Positions 23,694 to 31,117 of a stretch of DNA of 43,450 bases are shown in pieces (position 1 is the stretch's first letter; every line of letters starts with the position of its first letter). A model generated the notes under the pieces. That model was given only the letters and a program-made list of their open reading frames with translations, was not told the origin of the DNA and searched no databases. The DNA is taken from contig NZ_JALMUV010000056.1 in the NCBI RefSeq assembly GCF_023155275.1, positions 1 to 43,450 of the forward strand, given 5' to 3'. The translations under genes and the position numbers were made by a program. The stretch comes from Streptomyces rhizoryzae. Its GTDB lineage: Bacteria > Actinomycetota > Actinomycetes > Streptomycetales > Streptomycetaceae.

Positions 23694-23721
23694 CGGAGGG
23701 CTCGCGTCAACGAGCCCTCCG
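23694..23721 (+). terminator. Terminator of the quinone reductase gene
   Basis: Perfect 11-bp stem CGGAGGGCTCG (23694-23704) with CGAGCCCTCCG (23711-23721), loop CGTCAA, nine bases after the stop; no U-tract. It also lies downstream of the convergent ABC permease gene. Confidence 0.8.
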
Positions 23722-23788
23722 CAGCGGGGGTTCGGCCGAGGTCAACAGGCCCGGGCCCGGGGCTTCTCGGCGCGCGGGCCCGGGCTTC

Positions 23789-24571
23789 TCAGCGCTTGGT
23801 GGTGCTGTTGAAGAGCGCGCGGGACCAGACGTAACCGACCAGGGCTATACCGGCGCACCAGGCCAGCGAGATCCAGCCGTTGTTGCCGATCTCCGAGCCG
23901 GAGAGCAGCCCGCGCAGCGCCTCCGTCATCGGCGTGAACGGCTGGTGCTCGGCGAACCAGCGCAGGCCCGGCGCCATCGAGGCGGCCGGCACGAACGCCG
24001 ACCCGAGGAACGGCAGGAACTGGACCAGCAGCGGCTTGTTGCTCGCCGACTCGACGGTCTTGGAGATCAGACCGAGCGCCGCCGACAGCCAGGTCACCGC
24101 GAACGCGATGGCCGCGAGGAGCCCCGCCGCGGCCAGCCACTCCACCGGACCCGCCGCCGGACGGAAGCCGAGGGCCAGCGCGACCCCCATGACCAGGACG
24201 AGGCTCACCATCGTCTGGAGGACGCTGCCGAGGACATGGCCCGTCATGAACGACGAGCGGGTGATGTTCATGGTGCGGAAGCGGTTGATGATGCCCTCGG
24301 TCATGTCGGAGCAGACCGCGATCGAGGTCGACATCGATCCGGCGGCCACCCCCATGATGATGACGCCGGGGGTCAGGTAGTTCAGGTACGCGTCCCGGCC
24401 GCCGCCCATCCCGGCCCCGATCGAGTCCCCGAAGGCGTACACGAAGAGCAGCAGCATCAGGATCGGCATCATGGCGCTGCCGAGGGACACGGCCGGATAG
24501 CGGATCGCGTGCTTGAGGTTGCGCCGCAGCATCGTCATCGAGTCGTGCACGGCGAAGGTGAGGGTGCTCAT
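23789..24571 (-). CDS. ABC-2 type transporter permease, DrrB-like
   Basis: 260 residues; ATG 24571 overlaps the ATPase stop by four bases (ATGA). Starts with MSTLTFAVHDSMTMLRRNLK and has six predicted membrane segments, including SLGSAMMPILMLLLFVYAFG, VIIMGVAAGSMSTSIAVCSD, TMVSLVLVMGVALALGF and ISLAWCAGIALVGYVW. The EGIINRFRTMNITRSSFMTG loop is the ABC-2 signature region that touches the ATPase. Typical DrrB length. With the ATPase it should form a dimeric exporter of a hydrophobic compound or lipid. Ends next to a convergent terminator. Confidence 0.9.
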   Translation of the reverse strand: MSTLTFAVHDSMTMLRRNLKHAIRYPAVSLGSAMMPILMLLLFVYAFGDSIGAGMGGGRDAYLNYLTPGVIIMGVAAGSMSTSIAVCSDMTEGIINRFRTMNITRSSFMTGHVLGSVLQTMVSLVLVMGVALALGFRPAAGPVEWLAAAGLLAAIAFAVTWLSAALGLISKTVESASNKPLLVQFLPFLGSAFVPAASMAPGLRWFAEHQPFTPMTEALRGLLSGSEIGNNGWISLAWCAGIALVGYVWSRALFNSTTKR

Positions 24572-25602
24572 CGCAGGGTCTCCTGGTCGTGAAGCGGTGC
24601 GCCGGTGCCGGTCGTACCGGTGCCGGCCGGGCCGGTGGTGCCGGTGCCGGTCAGGGTGAGGAACACGTCGTCGAGGTCGGGGGTGTGCACGGAGAAGTCC
24701 GCGGCCCGGATGCCGGCCGCGTCCAGCCGGTCCAGCAGGGCGCGCAGCGCGTCGAGACCGCCGTCGCCCGCCACCCGCAGGGCGAGGTTCTCGTCGTCCC
24801 GGGTCGCCCCGGGGAAGGCGGCGCCCGCCCGCTCGTACTCCACCGCGTCGGTGAACCGCAGCCGTACGTGGCTGCCGGGGATCCGCGCCTTCAGCTCGTC
24901 GGCGGTGCCCTCGGCGACGATCCGGCCGCCGTCGAGGACGGCGATCCGGTCGGCCAGCTGGTCCGCCTCCTCCAGGTACTGGGTGGTGAGGAAGACCGTG
25001 GTGCCGCCCGCGACCAGCGAGCGGACCATGTCCCACATGGTGCGGCGACTGCGCGGATCGAGCCCGGTCGTCGGCTCGTCCAGGAAGATCACCTGGGGTT
25101 CGCCGACCAGCGTCATGGCGATGTCCAGCCGGCGCCGCATCCCGCCGGAGAAGGTCGCGGCCCGCTTGTGCGCGACATCCGCGATATCGAACCGCCGCAG
25201 CAACGCCCGGGTGCGGGACCGCGCTTCACGCTTCCCCAGCCGCAGCAGGTCGGCCATCAGGAGCAGGTTCTCCTCGGCGGTGAGCAGGTCGTCGAGCGCG
25301 GCGAACTGCCCGGTGACGCCGATCGCGGCGCGCACCCCGTCCGGGGACGTGGCGACATCGTGGCCAGCGACCAGGGCCTGCCCGCCGTCGGCGGCGACGA
25401 GCGTGGACAGGATCTGCACGGTGGTGGTCTTGCCGGCCCCGTTGGGCCCGAGCAGCGCGAACACCGACCCGGCCGGGATCCGCAGATCGATCCCGTCCAG
25501 CACCGTCTTGTCGCCGTACGCCTTGCGCAGTCCGCTGGTGGAGACGGCAACGGGCGACTGCGGACCCGCGTGAGGTGGTGTGGGCATGACAGAAGAACGC
25601 AT
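24568..25602 (-). CDS. ABC transporter ATP-binding protein, DrrA-like
   Basis: 344 residues from ATG 25602 (GGGAGGG four bases upstream). Walker A GPNGAGKTT (about 52-60), Q loop in GVTGQFAALDDLLTAEENLL, signature FSGGMRRRLDIAMTLV, Walker B VIFLDEPTTGLDP, and the H-loop position has Gln/Tyr (LTTQYLEEADQLADRI), as in DrrA-type proteins where TTQYLEEAD is characteristic. The C-terminal 80 residues (RIVAEGTADELKARIPGSHV and DFSVHTPDLDDVFLTLTG) are the DrrA accessory domain with the conserved LDDVF. Couples to the permease encoded by the overlapping next gene. Upstream at 25603-26033 is a gene-free repetitive gap, so the pair probably has its own promoter. Confidence 0.93.
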   Translation of the reverse strand: MRSSVMPTPPHAGPQSPVAVSTSGLRKAYGDKTVLDGIDLRIPAGSVFALLGPNGAGKTTTVQILSTLVAADGGQALVAGHDVATSPDGVRAAIGVTGQFAALDDLLTAEENLLLMADLLRLGKREARSRTRALLRRFDIADVAHKRAATFSGGMRRRLDIAMTLVGEPQVIFLDEPTTGLDPRSRRTMWDMVRSLVAGGTTVFLTTQYLEEADQLADRIAVLDGGRIVAEGTADELKARIPGSHVRLRFTDAVEYERAGAAFPGATRDDENLALRVAGDGGLDALRALLDRLDAAGIRAADFSVHTPDLDDVFLTLTGTGTTGPAGTGTTGTGAPLHDQETLR

Positions 25603-25640
25603 GAGCCCTCCCGTTCGGAGGCTGAAGTGACTGGAGAAAG

Positions 25641-25740
25641 AGCCGGAGAAGCAGCCGGTGAACTACCGGTTAAGGAGCCGGAGAAGCACCTGGCGAACTA
25701 CCGGAGAAGCAGCCGGAGTAGCGACTGGAGAAGTGGCTGG
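25641..25740. repeat. Imperfect 35-bp repeat in a gene-free gap
   Basis: The gap 25603-26033 contains no convincing gene. At 25641-25670 and 25676-25705 the segment AGCCGGAGAAGCA followed by GAACTACCGG repeats with a 35-base period, and partial units (CCGGAGAAGC, CTGGAGAAGT) continue to about 25770. Downstream, TTCCGCGGGC-ACTCAG is also doubled (about 25930-25957). No promoter motif stands out. Confidence 0.6.
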
Positions 25741-26033
25741 GGGCGGCCGGAGAAGCGGCCCCGAGAGGCGCCCGGGGGCCTGGCGGGCGGAGCGGCGGGG
25801 GAGGCGGCCGGGTGAGCCGGCCGGCGGCGAGAGGAAAGCGACCGGCGCGCGGGCACGGGAACCCGGAGACACAGGGGCGCCGAGGCGCGGACGGGGGCAG
25901 GCTCGGGTACTCAGGCGCTCGGGCACGCACTTCCGCGGGCACTCAGTTCCGCGGGCCGAACCGGCACGCAGACGCTCACATGGGGCCGGTGCCCGGCCGC
26001 CCGGCCGCTCAGCCGCCCGGACGGGGCCGGAGC

Positions 26034-26879
26034 TCAGACCCGGGCGCGGCGCACATCGATGTTGCCGTAGCGGGTCCGGGCACGGACCTCGACGGTGTCC
26101 TCGGTCTCGTCCGGCGACTGCGAGGCGGGGAGCGTGTTGCGCACCTGCCCGCGCTCGGAGCTGACGTCGAGCCAGGCGGCGGTGCCCTCGCGGACACCGA
26201 CCTCGATGGCGCCGTAAGAGGTCTCCAACTGCACGGTCCCGCGGGCGACTTCACCGACCCGAAGAGTGCCGTGGGCGGTGGTGGCGGCGACCGAGCCCTC
26301 GGCCCGCGCGATGTCGATGTCGCCGTTGGCGCCGCTCACCCGCAGATCACCGGTGGCGGCGCCCACGGTCGTGCTGCCGTGCGAGTTCTTCAGAACGGCG
26401 GGACCGTCCACGAACCCCACCCGCAGACTGCCCGAACTGGTCGTGATCTCGGCCTTGCCCTCGACCCGATCGACGGTGATCGAGCCGTGGGAGGCGGTCA
26501 GCTGGAGCGGCCCGGCGGTGTCGAGGCGGACGTCACCGGACGAGGTCTTCGCCCGCACCTCCCCGAGCCGGCCCTCCCCGAACACCTGGAGCCAGGCGCC
26601 GGTCACGTCGACCTGCGAGCCCGCGGGGAGTTCGACCGACACGTCGACGGTACCGGCCGGCCCGATGAGGTTGCGCGGCTTGGGGGTCCGTACGGTCAGC
26701 ACGCCACCGGCGTAGGTGACCTCGGTCTGCTCGGCGGCCCGCACGTCCCGGTCCTTCTTGGGGTTGCGGGGCCGCACCTCCACGACGGTGTCGGAGCGGT
26801 CCCCGGCGGCGAACCGGAGGGAGCCGGCGTCCACACGAGCGGTAACGGAAATCGCTTCGGGAGTGGCGAAAGAAGGCAT
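26034..26879 (-). CDS. DUF4097 family beta-strand repeat protein
   Basis: 281 residues; ATG 26879 has GAGGA nine bases upstream. Repetitive beta-helix-like sequence with a roughly 20-residue rhythm: VRAKTSSGDVRLDTAG, LTASHGSITVDRVEGKAEIT, TSSGSLRVGFVDGPAVLKNS, HGSTTVGAATGDLRVSGANG, DIDIARAEGSVAATTAHGTL, each strand pair turning at SG, HG, NG or YG. This is the DUF4097 (adhesin-like) fold. No signal peptide or membrane segment, so cytoplasmic or peripheral. Function unknown. Probably transcribed with the ribbon-helix-helix gene 88 bases upstream and lying before the DrrAB exporter; I recall this order from other Streptomyces genomes but cannot check it here. Confidence 0.85.
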   Translation of the reverse strand: MPSFATPEAISVTARVDAGSLRFAAGDRSDTVVEVRPRNPKKDRDVRAAEQTEVTYAGGVLTVRTPKPRNLIGPAGTVDVSVELPAGSQVDVTGAWLQVFGEGRLGEVRAKTSSGDVRLDTAGPLQLTASHGSITVDRVEGKAEITTSSGSLRVGFVDGPAVLKNSHGSTTVGAATGDLRVSGANGDIDIARAEGSVAATTAHGTLRVGEVARGTVQLETSYGAIEVGVREGTAAWLDVSSERGQVRNTLPASQSPDETEDTVEVRARTRYGNIDVRRARV

Positions 26880-26967
26880 GGCTGTACCGTCCTCATGAGT
26901 CCTTGAGTCGTCCCCGCTGGTGGGACGTGGTGTGGGTAGCGGGTGAAGTGGGCGGGCGCGGGCGCGG

Positions 26968-27483
26968 CTAGCGCACCCAGCCCTTGAAGCTCTGTCCGAT
27001 GGTGGCGGCCGACTCCGCCGGGCGCGGCTGCGCGCCGCCGCCGACCGCGGCCGACACGGCCCGCACGAGCCAGGCGTTGACCGACAGGCCCTCCCGGCTC
27101 GCGGCCTCCTCGGCCCGCGCCTTGAGGTGGGCCGGCAGCCGCAGGTTGACGCGTGCCGTGCCCCCCTCGTCGCCGTCGGCGGGCGCTGGTGCCTTGACCG
27201 GCTCGACGGGTGCGACGGGCGCCTCCGCATGGCCGCCGGCGGGCGGCAGCGACACGACGAAGTCGGGGTCCAGCCCCCGCAGCCGTACGTCGACCGACCC
27301 GGGCGCGAGCTCCCGGGTGATCTCGTCCATCGCCGCGGAGAGCACATTGAGCATGGTCAGCCGGGTCGCCGACTCCAAGGGGGTGGTGAGCCGCTCAGCC
27401 AGCTCACGAGCGTCATCCCCGCCCGCCTCGGCGGCCACCGCAAGCTCACGGCGAAGGTTCTCGACATACGGTGTGAGGTCCAT
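26968..27483 (-). CDS. HicB/Arc-like ribbon-helix-helix DNA-binding protein
   Basis: 171 residues from ATG 27483. The N-terminal part is helical (MDLTPYVENLRRELAVAAEA, AERLTTPLESATRLTMLNVL) with DVRLRGLDPDFVVSLPPA; a Pro/Ala linker follows. Residues about 108-146 are a ribbon-helix-helix: ARVNLRLPAHLKARAEEAAS and REGLSVNAWLVRAVSAAVGG, as in the C-terminal half of HicB-type antitoxins. No HicA toxin lies beside it, so the common annotation 'HicB antitoxin' would be a family name only; a transcriptional regulator is more likely. A perfect 24-base palindrome ends three bases before the start codon, ideal for autorepression. Probably controls itself, DUF4097 and perhaps the ABC genes. Confidence 0.85.
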   Translation of the reverse strand: MDLTPYVENLRRELAVAAEAGGDDARELAERLTTPLESATRLTMLNVLSAAMDEITRELAPGSVDVRLRGLDPDFVVSLPPAGGHAEAPVAPVEPVKAPAPADGDEGGTARVNLRLPAHLKARAEEAASREGLSVNAWLVRAVSAAVGGGAQPRPAESAATIGQSFKGWVR

Positions 27484-27485
27484 GA

Positions 27486-27509
27486 CGCCATGATGACACC
27501 ATCATGGCG
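27486..27509. promoter_or_regulatory. 24-bp palindrome touching the ribbon-helix-helix start codon
   Basis: CGCCATGATG (27486-27495) and CATCATGGCG (27500-27509) are perfect mirror images around ACAC. It lies two to three bases before the ATG at 27483, so the message is probably leaderless or the site overlaps the ribosome-binding region. Ribbon-helix-helix proteins bind such short repeats. Confidence 0.8.
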
Positions 27510-27728
27510 CCACTCGCAACCCCTCCCGGCGCCCTCCAGCTCACACCCACCCTCAACCGCCCCCCAACCTGCGAAAACGCCCCCATTTTCCCCCACCACA
27601 CCCCCTACACCAACCACCCCCACTCACCCCGCAACCCCGAAATGGCACTATCTGGCGCCCCCAGACACCACGTGGCACCACGTGGCGCCACCTGACGCCG
27701 CTCGCCGCTCGCCGCCCGCCGCCCCCCG

Positions 27729-27755
27729 CCCCCCCCCCCCCCCCCCCCCCCCCCC
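27729..27755. repeat. 27-base homopolymeric C tract
   Basis: An uninterrupted run of 27 C on the plus strand, preceded by G(C)6G. The gap 27510-27917 has no gene; it also holds CACCACGTGG twice (about 27668-27690, containing the CACGTG palindrome) and, after the tract, a degenerate tRNA terminator copy. Such a long homopolymer is rare in bacterial genomes and its true length is uncertain from short reads. Confidence 0.85.
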
Positions 27756-27764
27756 ACCCACCCC

Positions 27765-27815
27765 ACAAAACCCAAAGGCCCCGCCGATCACTCGACAGGA
27801 CCTCTGGCCCGCAGC
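27765..27815 (-). terminator. Diverged second copy of the tRNA-Arg terminator
   Basis: Matches the terminator behind tRNA-Arg (28871-28920) at roughly 80% of about 50 bases without gaps. The shared core is GATCACTCGACAGG, with ACAAAA at the outer edge in both. The arms have diverged but can still form a hairpin with G-U pairs. It lies about 100 bases after the stop of the secreted repeat protein gene and could serve as its terminator. Confidence 0.65.
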
Positions 27816-27917
27816 TACCGCAAGGCCCTACGGCCTCCACTCCCGCCACACCGACCCGCGCGCACAACCTCGTTGCGGAACGGCGCCTTCAGAAGGAGCG
27901 ACTCGCGGAGTGCGACT

Positions 27918-28391
27918 TCAGGAGTACCGCAGCACGATGTGGTCGCCCTCCACATCCCAGCGCTGCCCCGGCTCCTCGGCGCACGGCCGGGTACGGACCT
28001 CCGGCGTCCCCCAGGTGTTGGACAGGCAGTACCGGGGGTCGGCGGCCATCACGATGTGGTCCCCCCGCACTTCCCAGCGCTCCCCGGGCTCCTCCCCGCA
28101 CGGCCGGGTACGCACCTCCGGCGTCCCCCAGGTGTTGGACAGGCAGTACCGGGGGTCAACGAGCAACACGATGTGATCACCCCGGACCTGCCAGCGCTGC
28201 CCCGGCTCCTCGCCGCACCACCGGGTGCGCACCTCGGGCGTTCCCCAGGTGTTCGAGAGACAGTAGCGGCCGACTTGCTGGGCACTGCCGGTCGTTGGGG
28301 CAACGGCGGCCGTGGCCGTGGCCGACGGCAGGGCGGCGGACGCCAGCACGAGCGCAGCAATGCTGAGGCACTTGCGGAGCGTGAAGCTCAT
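27918..28391 (-). CDS. Secreted protein with three 39-residue tandem repeats
   Basis: 157 residues from ATG 28391, chosen because a clean signal peptide starts there (SFTLRKCLSIAALVLASAAL, then TATAA); an upstream in-frame GTG would bury it. After about 12 residues come three nearly identical repeats at residues 42-80, 81-119 and 120-157: each has RYCLSNTWGTPEVRTR, then W or P, then C(G/A)EEPG(Q/E)RW and VRGDHIV. Each repeat has two cysteines spaced about 15 residues, probably one disulfide. The GQRW motif recalls the QxW of beta-trefoil lectins, and three repeats is the trefoil count, but 39 residues is about as long as a single trefoil unit, so a small ricin-like trefoil is possible. I do not recognise a family. 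It lies behind tRNA-Arg between two terminator copies. Confidence 0.75.
   Translation of the reverse strand: MSFTLRKCLSIAALVLASAALPSATATAAVAPTTGSAQQVGRYCLSNTWGTPEVRTRWCGEEPGQRWQVRGDHIVLLVDPRYCLSNTWGTPEVRTRPCGEEPGERWEVRGDHIVMAADPRYCLSNTWGTPEVRTRPCAEEPGQRWDVEGDHIVLRYS
27921..28268. repeat. Three 117-bp coding repeats
   Basis: The same 117-base unit occurs at 28152-28268, 28035-28151 and 27921-28034 (last one cut short by the stop). Copies two and three keep long identical stretches at DNA level (for example CCTCCGGCGTCCCCCAGGTG), so the duplication is recent or under gene conversion. Not a CRISPR array: no spacers, and the frame is open. Confidence 0.9.
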
Positions 28392-28463
28392 GGAGTGGTC
28401 GCCTTTCTGATGGCGAGTTTCGGAGATGGTGACCGTGAGGACGTGCGCGAACGCGCGGCCCAC

Positions 28464-28870
28464 CGGCTCCCTGGGGACATTGCGCGAGGAGGCTTCCCGC
28501 CCCTTCCCCCCGAATGCGGCAAACCCTCCGCAAAGGTGATTGCGAGATATATGTGCTGTTAAGCCCGGAGCACCTGCGCACCCGGATCGGACAGGAAGCC
28601 CCCGCCCGCCCGGATCCCGGGCTTCCCGCCGGCACTTGCCCGCGCCGCCCCAGCACTCCCCGCGGCAGACCGAGTTCCGGCCCGCGCTCCGTTCACCTGC
28701 GCACGGTCCCCTGCACCTTCGTACGACTCGACGCCCGCGCCCCGCCCTGGCCGCCCCGCCGCCCCCGACCGCCCCGACGGGGCACTGCGCCCGCCGGAGC
28801 CCTCCTGGCAGCCCGCCGGCCTCCCCGGACCGGTCCTTCCCGGCGACTGCCGTCGTCCACGGCCGTCAAC
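28464..28870. other. Gene-free gap upstream of the secreted repeat protein
   Basis: No convincing gene. The region near 28536-28562 (GAGATATATGTGCTG) is the most AT-rich short stretch nearby and on the minus strand (CATATATCTC) may carry the promoter of the repeat-protein gene. The rest is C-rich sequence without ribosome sites. Confidence 0.5.
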
Positions 28871-28874
28871 ACAA

Positions 28875-28916
28875 AAGCCGGAGGCCCTGTCGATCACTCG
28901 ACAGGGCCTCCGGCTT
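28875..28916 (-). terminator. Terminator of tRNA-Arg
   Basis: Perfect 19-bp stem (28875-28893 with 28898-28916, loop TCAC), followed on the minus strand by TTGT after the TT of the stem; placed directly behind the tRNA 3' end. Confidence 0.9.
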
Positions 28917-28920
28917 GCTG

Positions 28921-28993
28921 TGCGCTCGGCAGGATTCGAACCTGCAACCTTCTGATCCGTAGTCAGATGCTCTATCCGTTAAGCTACGAGCGC
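28921..28993 (-). tRNA. tRNA-Arg (anticodon ACG)
   Basis: 73 nucleotides on the minus strand. The acceptor stem is GCGCTCG paired with CGAGCGC plus discriminator A; CCA is not encoded. The anticodon stem-loop is CTGA-CTACGGA-TCAG, giving anticodon ACG (Arg, CGN codons, wobble A probably inosine). The T arm has GGTTCGAATCC. Complete, with its own terminator. Confidence 0.96.
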
Positions 28994-29125
28994 TTGGCTT
29001 TCCGGCGGTTTTTCTTGCCGGTCGGCGTTGCGAGAACAACATTACATGACCTGCGCCGTTAGGCGAAATCCGATTCCCGCACCCCCTCTGACCTGCGGAA
29101 ACGTGCGGGAGGTCGGAATGTGGGG

Positions 29126-29890
29126 TCAGGCCGGCCAGGCGGAGTCCTCGATGATCCGGACGAAGTTCGGGCGGGTGTAACCGGCTTCGAAGCGGTCCAG
29201 GACGTCCGCCTTGACGTTGCCGAAGGTGGTCGCGGGGCGGTGGGCCAGGCCGGTGTGGAAGGCGTGGAGGATGCGGCGCTTGAAGTCGGGGCGGGGGTGG
29301 GCGGCGACGACGGCGTCGCGGGTCTCCGGGGGCAGGGCGTCGTGGCCGATGCCGAGGACGTCGAGTTCGACGCCTGCGGTGACGAGGGCCACTTCGGGTG
29401 CCATGCGGTGCGGGATCTCCGGGGTGGTGTGCAGGGCGATGCCCTCCCAGACCAGGCGGGCGCGGTCCTCGGGGACGCCCCGGGCGGTCAGGAAGGCACG
29501 GGCCTCGTCGGCGCCGTCGAGCTCGAAGCGCTGCGGGGAGGTGCGGAACTTCCCGGTGAGGCCGAGATCGTGGAAGAGCGCGCCCACGTAGAGCAGCTCG
29601 GGGTCGAAGTCCAGCCCGTGGCGGATGCCGTGGTGGGCGCCGAAGAGGTAGACGCGGTGGGAGTGGTGGTAGATCAGGTCGTCGGTGAGGTCGCGGACCA
29701 GTTCGGTGGCCTCGCGGACCAGCCGGCTGTCCGGGACGGGGATGCCGGCCAGGGAGCGCGCGGACCCCGGGCGGGAGTCCGGGCGGGAGCCCGCCGGGGC
29801 GGCGTCGGCAGGGTCGGGGGCGGTGGACGCGGGGACGGTGGGTTCGCGGTCGGCCGGGGCGGGGTCGGCCGGGGTGTGCTCGGTGGTCAT
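29126..29890 (-). CDS. HD-domain protein, cyanamide-hydratase-like
   Basis: 254 residues from ATG 29890. About 60 Pro/Ala/Asp-rich residues lead into an HD domain: LVRDLTDDLIYHHSHRVYLF (first His), GLDFDPELLYVGALFHDLGL (HD pair), TGKF, RFELDGADEARAFLTARG, then WEGIALHTTPEI with the helix-carrying His. The arrangement matches the actinobacterial cyanamide hydratase/DDI2-like HD group (metal-dependent hydrolase or hydratase). Metal ligands are intact. Substrate unknown. Same strand as the GlxA-type regulator 128 bases upstream and probably controlled by it. No ribosome site visible at the start. Confidence 0.85.
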   Translation of the reverse strand: MTTEHTPADPAPADREPTVPASTAPDPADAAPAGSRPDSRPGSARSLAGIPVPDSRLVREATELVRDLTDDLIYHHSHRVYLFGAHHGIRHGLDFDPELLYVGALFHDLGLTGKFRTSPQRFELDGADEARAFLTARGVPEDRARLVWEGIALHTTPEIPHRMAPEVALVTAGVELDVLGIGHDALPPETRDAVVAAHPRPDFKRRILHAFHTGLAHRPATTFGNVKADVLDRFEAGYTRPNFVRIIEDSAWPA

Positions 29891-30018
29891 GGGGACAGGG
29901 TGGGCCGGCGGGGGCGGCCGGCGCCCGGTGCGGCGAGGACACGTTTCCCACGGATGGGGACACGGAGGGGGACACGGCGCGGCAGCCCGTGGCGCGCCCG
30001 GTGGGAGCGGCCGCCCCG

Positions 30019-31029
30019 TCAGCGTCCGGTGGTCCGGAAGCGGGAGCGGTACGCGGACGGGGTGACGCCCAGGCGGCGGAGGAAGAGGCGGCGGAGGGAC
30101 TCGTCGCTGCCGATGCCGGTGCGGCGGGCGGTGGCGGTGACCGTCTCGCCGTTGGCCAGGAGGTTCTGGGCGGCCTCCAGGCGGACCGCCTCGACGTAGC
30201 CGGCCGGGGTGGTGCCGGTGTGCGCGCGGAAGAGGCGCGCGAGGTGGCGGGGGCTGAGGCCGGCGCGGGCGGCCAGCGCGGTGTTGGAGTGGTCCGCGGC
30301 CGGGTCGGCGGCCACCGCGTCCAGGAGGGCGCGCAGCGCGTCGTGGCGGGGCCGCGGGGTGCGGGCGGGTACCGAGAACTGGGACTGGCCGCCCGGCCGC
30401 TGCATGAAGACGACCAGGTCGCGGGCGACCTCGCGGGCCAGGGCGGGGCCCTCGTCGGCCTCCACCAGGGCCAGCGCCAGGTCGATGCCGGCCGAGACCC
30501 CGGCGGAGGTGTAGACCTCGCCGTCGCGGACGTGGAGCGCGTCCGGATCGACGGAGAGGGCGGGGTGGCGGGCGGCCAGGGCGGCGGTGTGGCGCCAGTG
30601 GGTGGTGGCCCGGCGCCCGTCCAGGAGACCGGCGCCGGCCAGCGCGAACGCCCCGGCGCAGACCGAGGCGGTGCGGCGGGCGCGGTCGGCCAGGGCGCGG
30701 ACGGCGTCCAGCAGGCCGGGCGGGAAGCGGCCCTGGGTGAGCTGCTCGGCGCCGGGGACGAGGACGGTGTCCAGGGGGCCGGCGAGGATCTCCGGCAGGC
30801 CCGCGTCGACGGCCAGGCGGGTGCCGGAGGAGGTGGTGACCGGGCGGCCGTCGGGTGAGCACAGGCGGATCGCGTAGCGGCCGCCGAACCGGGCGGCGGC
30901 GCTGAAGACCTCCAACGGGCCGGTGATGTCCAGGAGTCGGGCGCCCTCGAAGGCCAGCATCACGACGCGGCGGGCGGCGGGGGCGCCCGGCTCGGACTCC
31001 GGAGCCGGGGGCGGGGTCGGCAGGGGCAT
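30019..31029 (-). CDS. GlxA-type transcriptional regulator (DJ-1/PfpI plus AraC)
   Basis: 336 residues from ATG 31029; TACCCT six bases upstream looks like a -10, so the transcript is probably leaderless. DJ-1/PfpI domain: RRVVMLAFEGARLLDITGPL, TVLVPGAEQL, SVCAGAFALAGAGLLDGRRA (nucleophile-elbow Cys), THWRHTAAL, YTSAGVSAGIDLALAL. AraC domain: ALAARAGLSPRHLARLFRAH, VTATARRTGIGSDESLRRLF, VTPSAYRSRF. It resembles the regulator at 21621 in layout, but the sequences have diverged and the partners differ: here an HD-domain protein follows. Directly preceded by the tRNA-Ser terminator. Confidence 0.9.
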   Translation of the reverse strand: MPLPTPPPAPESEPGAPAARRVVMLAFEGARLLDITGPLEVFSAAARFGGRYAIRLCSPDGRPVTTSSGTRLAVDAGLPEILAGPLDTVLVPGAEQLTQGRFPPGLLDAVRALADRARRTASVCAGAFALAGAGLLDGRRATTHWRHTAALAARHPALSVDPDALHVRDGEVYTSAGVSAGIDLALALVEADEGPALAREVARDLVVFMQRPGGQSQFSVPARTPRPRHDALRALLDAVAADPAADHSNTALAARAGLSPRHLARLFRAHTGTTPAGYVEAVRLEAAQNLLANGETVTATARRTGIGSDESLRRLFLRRLGVTPSAYRSRFRTTGR

Positions 31030-31069
31030 GACCGCAGGGTAGGGCCCGGGGCGAAGCCGGCCGGGGACG

Positions 31070-31103
31070 AAAAAAACGGACCCGGTCGCTGGGACCGGGT
31101 CCG
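31070..31103 (-). terminator. Terminator of tRNA-Ser
   Basis: 11-bp perfect stem CGGACCCGGTC (31077-31087) with GACCGGGTCCG (31093-31103), followed on the minus strand by seven T residues. A textbook intrinsic terminator directly behind the tRNA 3' end. Confidence 0.95.
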
Positions 31104-31117
31104 GGGAGTGTTGCAAG

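Noticed and set aside
26968..27483. HicAB toxin-antitoxin pair
   Set aside because: Only the HicB-like ribbon-helix-helix protein is present; no HicA-like small protein lies on either side.
27921..28268. Regular 117-bp repeats as a possible CRISPR array
   Set aside because: No unique spacers, repeat too long, continuous coding frame with signal peptide; no cas genes.
27765..28993. Integrated element with att sites at tRNA-Arg
   Set aside because: The repeated segment is the terminator, not the tRNA 3' end, and no integrase, excisionase or replication gene is nearby; kept as a duplication finding only.
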